64,000 bases of DNA. It comes from Streptomyces sp. CB00455 (lineage in GTDB: Bacteria > Actinomycetota > Actinomycetes > Streptomycetales > Streptomycetaceae). Made by a program: the position numbers and the translations under genes. Where the stretch lies: contig NZ_LIVQ01000010.1 of NCBI RefSeq assembly GCF_001905445.1, positions 133,417 through 197,416 on the forward strand, given 5' to 3'. Below are positions 57,896 through 64,000 of this stretch, piece by piece; position 1 is the stretch's first letter; every line of letters starts with the position of its first letter. A model generated the notes under the pieces. That model searched no databases, had not been told where the DNA came from, and saw nothing but the letters and a program-made list of their open reading frames with translations.

Positions 57896-58377
57896 ACCCG
57901 CAAGGGAAACCGGGGCCGGTCATGGTCTGGCACCGCTCCCTCGTCAGCGGATGGATGCTCGCCACCGGACTGGTCTCCGCTGCCGCCCTCCTGGTCGCCG
58001 CGGCCGTGGATCCCTCACACCGGACCTGGGCACTCTCGCTTCTGCTCTTCTCCGCGGCATTCTTGATCACGGCGGCCATCAGAGTCACCGTTTCCGAGCG
58101 CGGCGTCACGGCAGCATCGGTCTGTCTCCCCTTTCTGAGGCGGCACTTCCCCATCCCCCGCATCGAAGAGGCTTCGTCCCGCTGGACCCGCCCCATCGAG
58201 ATCGGGGGCTGGGGCTACCGGTGGAATCCCGGCCTCAGCGCAATCTCGCTACGCGAGGGCGACGCACTGTGGCTCGCTCTGACCAACCAGACCACCTTCG
58301 TCATCACCGTCGACGACGCCGGGACAGCCGCGAAGCTCATCAACAGGCTCCGCGAACAAAGCCCCAAGGACCGCTGA
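57892..58377 (+). CDS. Two-helix membrane protein (PH-like domain)
   Basis: The 161-residue protein has two adjacent membrane helices (SGWMLATGLVSAAALLVAAA and LSLLLFSAAFLITAAI) followed by a soluble beta-rich domain: VTVSERGVTAASVCLPFLRRHFPIPRIEEASSRW...GYRWNPGLSAISLREGDALWLALTNQTTFVITVDDAGTAAKLINRL, as in bacterial PH-like/DUF3093-type proteins. It is often found between DUF1648 and GntR genes. Its start overlaps the DUF1648 stop, and it is one base from the regulator. It may assist immunity or sensing; that role is inferred. Confidence 0.72.
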   Translation: MNPQGKPGPVMVWHRSLVSGWMLATGLVSAAALLVAAAVDPSHRTWALSLLLFSAAFLITAAIRVTVSERGVTAASVCLPFLRRHFPIPRIEEASSRWTRPIEIGGWGYRWNPGLSAISLREGDALWLALTNQTTFVITVDDAGTAAKLINRLREQSPKDR

Positions 58378-58378
58378 C

Positions 58379-58741
58379 ATGCTGGTCGTAATCGATCACT
58401 CGTCGCCCGTCAGCCTCGCGGAACAGATCGCCGCTGCGGTACGCCGCGCTCTGGCGGAGGGCACACTGCACATGGGAGAACGCCTACCAGCCGCCCGCTC
58501 TCTCGCCCGAACCCTCGACATCAACGTGCACACCGTGCTGCGCGGATACCAGATCCTCAAGGAAGAACACCTCATCGACCTCAGGCCCGGCCGGGGCGCA
58601 GTCGTCATGGCCGCCTCCTCCCCCACCCAAGCACTCGTCGTAGACGCATGCCGGCACTTCGCGCACCTGGCCAGACGAGCAGGCCTCACCGAACCCGATG
58701 TCCTGGAGATGGCACGCAGCCTCTTCCGAACAGCCACTTGA
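58379..58741 (+). CDS. GntR-family regulator, YtrA type
   Basis: The 120-residue protein has a GntR winged helix (VSLAEQIAAAVRRALAEGTLHMGERLPAARSLARTLDINVHTVLRGYQILKEEHLIDLRPGRGAVV) and only a short helical tail for dimerisation, which defines the YtrA subgroup. Members usually repress their own transporter or membrane-protein operon. It is the third gene of the operon divergent from sdpCAB. In B. subtilis the matching place is held by the ArsR-type SdpR, so the regulator class differs here. Confidence 0.88.
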   Translation: MLVVIDHSSPVSLAEQIAAAVRRALAEGTLHMGERLPAARSLARTLDINVHTVLRGYQILKEEHLIDLRPGRGAVVMAASSPTQALVVDACRHFAHLARRAGLTEPDVLEMARSLFRTAT

Positions 58742-58820
58742 CCCCACCTCGCGCACCGCATCGTCGCTGCTCACCGGGGCCGCGTGGTGCACTACGTGGT
58801 CGGCGGGCCGTGGGCCCACT

Positions 58821-59228
58821 TCACGAGCGCGGAAGGCCGACCCCGGTTTCAGGGTCGGCCTTCCGCCATCGGGAGCGGACGGCCGGGAGCTGCTTGGGCA
58901 TCGCGCCCGGCTGGTGCACGGTGACGTCGTACATGGCCCGTCCGGTGCGCAGTTGGGCGGTCAGCATGGTTGCGGCGATGACCGCGCTGTCGTAGCGCAG
59001 CTGGACGCGCGGGATGTCCCACTCCCCCTGCTCCAGCGACAGCGGGGGCGTGTCGGGGTCGCCAGGGCCAGCTGGTGGCTGCTGGTCCGGGTCTGGTGCG
59101 GACGTGGGTTTGCCGCCGACGGGTGCGCGATGGGTCGGCCAGGACGCGGCGGGAGGTGCAGAGGGGGTAGGGGTGCCGGTAAGAATGCTGTCACCAGCCG
59201 CAAACGGTGATGATCTTGGGAAGGGCAT
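58821..59228 (-). CDS. Hypothetical protein, perhaps a fragment
   Basis: From ATG 59228 the frame gives 135 residues: a Pro/Thr/Ser-rich first half and then SLEQGEWDIPRVQLRYDSAVIAATMLTAQLRTGRAMYDVTVHQPGAMPKQLPAVRSRW, which looks like a folded domain. The last residues are encoded by the terminator hairpin, so the true end could have been replaced. No strong ribosome site is seen. Not recognised. Confidence 0.4.
   Translation of the reverse strand: MPFPRSSPFAAGDSILTGTPTPSAPPAASWPTHRAPVGGKPTSAPDPDQQPPAGPGDPDTPPLSLEQGEWDIPRVQLRYDSAVIAATMLTAQLRTGRAMYDVTVHQPGAMPKQLPAVRSRWRKADPETGVGLPRS
58831..58864. terminator. Terminator after the GntR gene
   Basis: GGAAGGCCGACCC (58831-58843), an 8-base loop and GGGTCGGCCTTCC (58852-58864) form a perfect 13-bp stem about 90 bases after the GntR stop. 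It overlaps the 3' end of the minus-strand frame at 58821. Confidence 0.8.
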
Positions 59229-59384
59229 CACCCGTGTGGGTGAGTCCTGGGCCGTACGGCTGCGGTGGGTGAAGCTCTGCGGGGACGATCGTCGATCGTG
59301 GCCCGTACTCCGCTGGACTTGGACGAACTCGTCGAGCACTGGACGCTGCTGAAGGACGAGCAGGCGCTCGTGTCCGGCAAGCGT

Positions 59385-59625
59385 GGTGCGACGCCGTCGC
59401 CTGGTCGAGCGCGGCACGCTCGGCGGGCTCCAGCTCGGTGGTGCGGAGGTAGTCGGCGACCTTGCCCGGCATGTCGAGAGTGACCGGCAGCTCCGGGGCG
59501 GGCGCGTCCTCCTCGTTGGCGGTGTGGTCGGGGAGGAGGTCGGCGACGGCCGTGCGGATGGCGCCGCGGCTGACCCGGTGCTCGCGGGCGAGGGCGGCGA
59601 TGGAATGTGAATTCGCGGCGCCGCG
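59385..59625 (-). pseudogene. Recombinase-associated HTH protein relic
   Basis: The minus-strand frame reads SIAALAREHRVSRGAIRTAVADLLPDHTANEEDAPAPELPVTLDMPGKVADYLRTTELEPAERAALDQ, split by its motifs. This is a family of HTH proteins found with actinobacterial serine recombinases and mobile elements. The start and C-terminal part are missing, and the frame runs into unrelated sequence on both sides. Confidence 0.5.
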
Positions 59626-59647
59626 AACCCCCGGACTGCGGGGGTTC
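59625..59647. repeat. Hairpin at the end of the recombinase relic
   Basis: GAACCCCCG-GACTG-CGGGGGTTC is a perfect 9-bp stem with a 5-base loop. It may be a terminator or part of an element end. Confidence 0.5.
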
Positions 59648-59662
59648 ATTGGACGTGTCGAC

Positions 59663-59696
59663 CGCCTGTCGTCAAGCGACCGTTTGCCGACAGGCG
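59663..59696. repeat. Wide inverted repeat near element boundary
   Basis: CGCCTGTCG (59663-59671) and CGACAGGCG (59688-59696) are exact inverse copies 16 bases apart. Their place beside a recombinase relic suggests a recombination or resolution site, or an element end. Confidence 0.45.
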
Positions 59697-59749
59697 ACCG
59701 ATGCACCTGTGAGTTGGAGCGGGCGCCCCGCCGCCGCCTCGTAGTCCCG

Positions 59750-60109
59750 TCACGACATATGACGGGCGAAGAAGGTTTCCACCCGGCGCCGTACCTCAGC
59801 GAGTGTCACCGCAGGGTCGCCGGTCCCGACGAGCGCGGTCCGCGCCGTCGCTGTCACGAGACCGGAAGTGTGGAGTCGAGGGACGAGCGAGCCGTAGTCG
59901 GTGAACGCCCGGTGATGCGCGTCGGGGAGCAGCACGCGGTGGCCGGAAAGGCCCGCCCAGGACGAGTCGATTCGGGCGGCGCCTTCGAATCCGTCGGTGC
60001 GGAACAGCAGCAGCGGCTGGTTGAGGCCGGCCAGCGTCGGGTGCAGGTCGAGATAGACCTCCAGGTTCGCCACCGCGCCGACCCGGCAGTCGTCACGGGC
60101 CGCGTACAC
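59750..60109 (-). pseudogene. Truncated alpha/beta-hydrolase, C-terminal part
   Basis: The 119-residue frame from GTG 60109 contains LAGLNQPLLLFRTDGFEG, SGHRVLLPDAHHRAFTDYGSLVPRL (with the likely catalytic His of the hydrolase fold) and VRRRVETFFARHM at the end. The nucleophile elbow and the first two thirds of the fold are missing, so the protein cannot be active alone. It may have been cut by the rearrangement that brought in the oxidoreductase next to it. Confidence 0.5.
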
Positions 60110-60182
60110 CTGGTCTGCTTGCCGGGAATCGGATCGCCATCAACGGGGTTGGTGGGGGATGAGCCGATATTGGAGGGCCATG

Positions 60183-61193
60183 ATGCGAGCGATTCAGGTG
60201 TACGAAGTGGGCGGTCCCGAGGTGCTGCAGGAGGCCGAGGTGGACCAGCCGCGGCCGGGTCCGGGCGAGGCGATCGTGGAGGTCGCCGCATCCGGGGTCA
60301 ACTTCCTCGACGTCTACCACCGCGAAGGCCGGTACAGCCTCCCGCTGCCCTTCACCCCGGGCGCTGAGGGCGCCGGCACGGTCGTCGAAGTGGGACCCGG
60401 CGTCGCTGACGTCGCAGTCGGGGACCGGGTTGGTTGGGTGGAGATTCCCGGCACGTATGCCGAGCGGGCCGTCGTGGACTCCTCCCGGCTGGTGCCGCTC
60501 CCCGACGATATCGGCTTCGAGATAGCCGCCGCCGTGCTCCTCCAAGGCATGACCGCGCACTATCTCGTCAAGGACGCCTACCCGGTTCAGGGGGGCGACA
60601 CGGTGCTCGTGCATGCGGCTGCTGGTGGCATGGGGCTGCTTTTGACCCAGCTCATCACCCATCTCGGCGGCAGGGTGATCGGCACGACGTCGACCACGGC
60701 GAAGGCCGGGCTGGCGAAGCGTGCCGGGGCCGCTGAGGTGATCCTTTCCTCCGCGGTCGACGATCTCGCAGCCGAGGTGAGGCGGCTCAACGGCGGTCAG
60801 GGACTGCCGGTTGTCTTCGACGGCGTCGGCGCGCACACCTTCGATGCGAGCCTCGCCAGCCTGCGAACCCGCGGCCATCTCGTGCTCTTCGGCGCGGCAA
60901 GTGGTGCCGTGCCGCCGTTTGATCCGATGCGGCTCGCCCACGGCGGTTCGCTGACCCTGATCCGGCCCAGCCTCGGGGACTTCATCGCCGATCGGTCCGA
61001 ACTGCTCCGACGGGCCGCCGATGTGTTCGAGTGGGTGCGCTCCAAGGCGCTTGAGGTCACCGTAACGGGCCGCTACGCATTGTCCGAGGCCGCCCGGGCC
61101 CACAGCGATCTGGAGGCTCGGCGTACCACCGGCAAGCTGCTCCTCGTACCCGATGCGGCCGCTCTTGGACGCCGCGAGGAAACGCAGAGCTGA
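60183..61193 (+). CDS. NADPH:quinone oxidoreductase (MDR family)
   Basis: The 336-residue protein resembles Qor: MRAIQVYEVGGPEVLQ, GVNFLDVYHREGRY, PFTPGAEGAGTVVEVGPGV, and the nucleotide region VLVHAAAGGMGLLLTQLITHLGGRVIGT, followed by VVFDGVGAHTFDASLASLRTRGHLVLFG. It has no zinc ligands. It reduces quinones or enones with NADPH. GGAGGG at 60172-60177 favours ATG 60183 over 60180. It is a complete, single gene among relics. Confidence 0.9.
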   Translation: MRAIQVYEVGGPEVLQEAEVDQPRPGPGEAIVEVAASGVNFLDVYHREGRYSLPLPFTPGAEGAGTVVEVGPGVADVAVGDRVGWVEIPGTYAERAVVDSSRLVPLPDDIGFEIAAAVLLQGMTAHYLVKDAYPVQGGDTVLVHAAAGGMGLLLTQLITHLGGRVIGTTSTTAKAGLAKRAGAAEVILSSAVDDLAAEVRRLNGGQGLPVVFDGVGAHTFDASLASLRTRGHLVLFGAASGAVPPFDPMRLAHGGSLTLIRPSLGDFIADRSELLRRAADVFEWVRSKALEVTVTGRYALSEAARAHSDLEARRTTGKLLLVPDAAALGRREETQS

Positions 61194-61310
61194 TCGCGGG
61201 TGACGAGGTCGGGGATCTTGGAGGCTGAGATGTCGGCGGTGCGCGACGGCCGCGAAGCGGCTGACCAAGGCGAGGGCCCGCAAGCTCATCACCGCGCTGG
61301 TCGGCCACGA

Positions 61311-62335
61311 CTAGTCCGGCTGGCCCCCGTCGTCGTCCTCGTCCAGCTCCGGCGCGTCCGGGTCGCGCAGTGGGCGCAGGGCGCCGGCGGCCGGGACGCT
61401 GGCGGTGAAGCTGTAGCGGCCGAGCAGGTTCAGGTTGCGGTGCTTGAGCGGGGAGAGGCGGGCGATGTCCTCGTCGCGGATGTCGTGGCCCTCGGCGCGG
61501 AGCTGGGCGACGGCGACGTCGATGTACTTCGTGGTCCAAAGCACGATGGCGTTGAGGACCAGGCCGAGCGCGCCGAGCTGGTCCTCCGTGCCGTCGCGGG
61601 CCGTCGCCCAGGTGCACGAAGGCGCCGAGGAACCCGGTCCAGGCGTTCACCTCGAACAGCAGGTCCGGCATGGCATACACCGCCTTGCGCCACGCGGGCG
61701 GCACCAGCTTGTCGTCCACCTCGCGCGGCAGCAGCGGCTTGACCCCCACCTTCCGCCGCGCCAACGTCGGCAGGCCGCGCACCCCGGCCAGGACCCGTAT
61801 GCCCGCGCTCGCCGCGTCCAGCGCCTTCGACTCACCCAGCAAGGCGAGGAACGGGCGCACCGTGGCGTACCGGTTCGCGAGCGCGGCCGGCATGGCGACC
61901 TCGGCGCTTCGGTTCCGCCGCCCGCTCCAGCAGCGGCGCCTTCGACCCCAGCGCGTACCGGGCCAGCGCCGCCATCCGGTTCGGGGGATCTGCGACAGTC
62001 TCAGCCGCCCGAGCCGGTGCGCGCCGATCTCGTCCACCCGCTCCAGCGCGCGGGCGAACGCCGTGCCCGTCGTCCGCGTCGGCGGCCGGCGCAGCCGCTC
62101 CAGCTCCGAGAACCGCGAGCCCTCCGGCGTCTTCAGCGTCGCCACCAGATCCCCGGGCAGCGCCGGGTCTGCGCGGCGGGCAGCGCCCGCGACCGTGGCG
62201 TGCAGCCGCTTTGTCGTACAGCGTCTGACGCCGCTCCGTGTACCGCTTGACCACCGAGGGGTCCTCGATGCCGAGCTGCACGGCCAGGTGCTCGACCACC
62301 GGCCACGGCACAGCGAGCGGGCCGTCCACTTCCGA
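61311..62335 (-). pseudogene. Tn3-family transposase remnant with several deletions and frameshifts
   Basis: On the minus strand pieces of TnpA occur in their normal order. They are LAVPWPVVEHLAVQLGIEDPSVVKRYTERRQTLYD (N-terminal), LKTPEGSRFSELERLRRPPT and MAALARYALGSKAPLLERAAEPK (middle), then ANRYATVRPFLALLGESKALD...KPLLPREVDDKLVPPAWRKAVYA, and finally LWTTKYIDVAVAQLRAEGHDIRDEDIARLSPLKHRNLNLLGRYSFT (C-terminal). They lie in different frames within about 1 kb, while an intact gene needs about 3 kb. The catalytic core is absent. The element is dead. Confidence 0.85.
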
Positions 62336-63536
62336 CGCTCCGCCCTTCCCCCCTACCCCACGTTGCTCCACAACCTGCACCGCTACCGGCTGACAGCGGA
62401 AGCCTGGCACCCGTGGATGCTCCGCATCCCAGACATTCCAGAAGCCGTCCGGCTGCGCGGCTGGCTGCCAGGTTCGAGGCGCAGATCACTAGGTGGCGGG
62501 TTCTCCGACCGTTAGTTGGCGGGGCGGTCTGACGTTGATGGATGTCGGCCAGTGGACGCGGAAGTTGAGCAGGTCAGCGAGGTTCGTTGCTTCGCGGTTA
62601 GCCGCGATGTTGAGCGTTACTGAGGTTTTCGGTGTGGCTTCGGGTAGTGACGGTGGGTGATCCCTGCGGTATGCCGGGTGTGCGTCATGGCGAGGGCGGG
62701 GGCGTGACTGCTGAGTGTCGGGCATCTCGTGAACAGGTGCGGTTGTCAGGCCGGTGGGCGGTTCGCGGCGGGTGAGAAGACCGCGGTGATCGCGAAGGAC
62801 CTGCGGGCGAGACAGGGTGGCCACCGACGCGGCACTGCACGGCTTGCATCCGATGTCCCCGACCGGCATCCGCACGTCGGCGGCGCGCAGCACTATGCGC
62901 CTACTTGGAGAACGAGGACGGCTTCGAGGTCGAACTCGTCGAACCAAGATCAACCGATCCACAGGTCTTGACGATTGATCCGCGCCAGGCCCTGGCAGGC
63001 CATCGCATGCGGGACGACCCGAAGGGCGCACTTCCCGCGGGTTGCCCCCTCCAAGCGCTCCACCGTTCGGGTGGCGTGACGTCAATATGGTTGTCAATGA
63101 CGTAGTGCAAATGGGTTACTGTACGCATCCGAACAGGTGAGCCGTCGGCAGCTGGCCCACCGTCAACCCCAGGGACGGCATTCCAGGCCGGTGTGCCGGG
63201 CCAGGGTTCGGCTGCCGTCCTGACTATTTTCCTGCGTGCCCGCAGAGGCAGCAGTTTTGGGCCAACCTGTTCCCCTCACCACTGCTTCGATCGACCTGAG
63301 CGGGAGGGCCATCCGCGTTCTCGGCGACGGAGCGGTGGCCCCTTCCCAGGGCCGTAGGCCGATGTGGCCACATCGGCCGATCGGGCTCCCGGGCGGCTGT
63401 GAGTCGCCGACTCCAGACCCCGGCAAGAAGATCCACGGCAGCGCCCACTGGCCGCTGACGAGCGTCGGTGAAGCACGGGCCGCCGAGGACAGACCGTTCC
63501 TAAGCACGTCCAGTCCGTCTGAGCAGGAGGCACATC
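62336..63536. other. 1.2 kb without a supported gene
   Basis: I see no gene with a good start, codon use and family match here. A plus-strand frame of 66 residues at 62905-63105 (ENEDGFEVELVEPRSTDPQV...) and a minus-strand C-terminal-looking stretch at 62510-62620 (NREATNLADLLNFRVHWPTS) are protein-like and may be relics. The only clear element is the palindrome at 63357-63378. Confidence 0.6.
63357..63378. promoter_or_regulatory. 22-bp perfect palindrome
   Basis: GGCCGATGTGG is followed directly by CCACATCGGCC. It lies 159 bases upstream of the last gene. It could be an operator for that gene or a recombination site. Confidence 0.4.
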
Positions 63537-63947
63537 ATGCCTTTCATCCAGCAGAGCACATCGGGCCCAGTGACAGGCTCCACCGAGCACTTCGCCCCCA
63601 TCACGGTCACCGGCGCGCAAACCGCCACACTGCTGCCTGGTGAAACCGCAGACGTCACCCTCACCTTCACCAACCCGAACAGCAACGTAAGGGCCCGACT
63701 GACCTACATTGCCGCCGGAGATGTCGTTATCGACACCGTTGCGAACGCCGACGACATGACGTACTGCCACGATCAGATAGAACTGTCCACAGTCGGCGTG
63801 GGCCCCCTGCCCACGCTTGACCTCAGCCAGGCCAACCTGCCATTCGTGCTGCCTGCCGCTGTGAAGCTGAAGGAAGACTCCGACATCCGCTGTCAAGGGA
63901 TGACGTTTCACACCACGTGGACGGTCCAGGCCCAGGCCGTCCGCTGA
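63537..63947 (+). CDS. Beta-rich hypothetical protein
   Basis: The 136-residue protein begins at an ATG preceded by AGGAGG. It looks like a single beta-sandwich: GPVTGSTEHFAPITVTGAQTATLLPGETADVTLTFTNPNSNVRARLTYIAAGDVVID, with Asn-Pro-Asn turns, two Cys (TYCHD and IRCQG) and no signal peptide. The pattern recalls immunoglobulin-like or virion/stalk domains, but no family is recognised. The gene is complete and well started. Confidence 0.6.
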   Translation: MPFIQQSTSGPVTGSTEHFAPITVTGAQTATLLPGETADVTLTFTNPNSNVRARLTYIAAGDVVIDTVANADDMTYCHDQIELSTVGVGPLPTLDLSQANLPFVLPAAVKLKEDSDIRCQGMTFHTTWTVQAQAVR

Positions 63948-64000
63948 GCGCGGTCCTCACCTACGCCATCGAATGTCGCGATGGACTGCGGCCCGGCGTA

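Noticed and set aside
1..64000. tRNA, rRNA and known riboswitches
   Set aside because: Nothing resembling tRNA cloverleaf ends, rRNA segments or conserved riboswitch cores was noticed on reading; a covariance-model scan would settle it.

Overview
The window looks like Streptomyces or a close actinobacterial relative. Base composition is very GC-rich, GTG and TTG starts are common, many genes are joined by ATGA/GTGA/TTGA overlaps, and it carries families typical of the genus (RheA/Hsp18, DUF2267 pairs, ImmA/IrrE with a MAB_1171c-like membrane protein, SdpB-type HTTM proteins, DUF6000). No rRNA, tRNA or CRISPR array was seen.

Left part (1-7.2 kb): a one-direction, tightly coupled run that looks like the tail of a lipid or polyketide-type pathway: acyl-CoA oxidase (cut by the window edge), hot-dog thioesterase, fumarylacetoacetase-fold protein, Sfp-type phosphopantetheinyl transferase, acyl-CoA carboxylase beta subunit, branched-chain aminotransferase and 3-oxoacyl-ACP reductase. 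It is followed by an XRE-cupin regulator divergent from azlCD, with a palindrome inside the azlC promoter.

Middle-left (9-24.8 kb): chromosomal regulators and stress genes. These include a LuxR-type protein, an internally deleted metallo-hydrolase, a helicase with its MarR-type neighbour, the divergent rheA/hsp18 heat-shock pair with two operators, two DUF2267 genes, and a MerR-like gene behind a roughly 690-nt leader that occurs again 21.9 kb downstream. A regulator fusing an IS30-type HTH to a MarR-type domain, a DUF4097 protein and chorismate synthase follow.

24-39 kb: a candidate biosynthetic cluster. It has chorismate synthase, an AAHS-type exporter, a chorismate-lyase-like/class II DAHP synthase fusion, a glycosyltransferase and rfbA/rfbB. 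Facing these are a double hexapeptide-repeat protein, a two-part alpha-alpha-barrel protein with five prenyltransferase-like repeats, an MFS transporter, an NADPH:quinone-type oxidoreductase, an ArsR regulator and an aldo-keto reductase. The rfbB promoter and the arsR-type gene share a 20-of-22-base motif.

39-54 kb: an HTH/ImmA-IrrE/MAB_1171c operon whose last gene ends in the second leader copy, then a mosaic of gene relics, a toxin-antitoxin locus under a perfect 24-bp palindrome, and two Tn3 transposase fragments around a small cargo (DUF6000, TetR and FAD monooxygenase). Truncated or frameshifted genes follow (XRE, Spo11-like, virginiamycin B lyase, HEAT), together with an intact RraA-fold aldolase and an SMI1/KNR4 protein behind a six-fold 7-nt repeat.

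54-64 kb: next to an IS5-type relic lies an SdpABC-type peptide toxin operon (sdpC-sdpA-sdpB). It is divergent from a DUF1648 protein, a second membrane protein and a GntR/YtrA-type regulator, which are likely its immunity and control module. The right end holds a recombinase relic, a truncated hydrolase, an intact quinone oxidoreductase, a third Tn3 transposase relic and one unidentified small gene.
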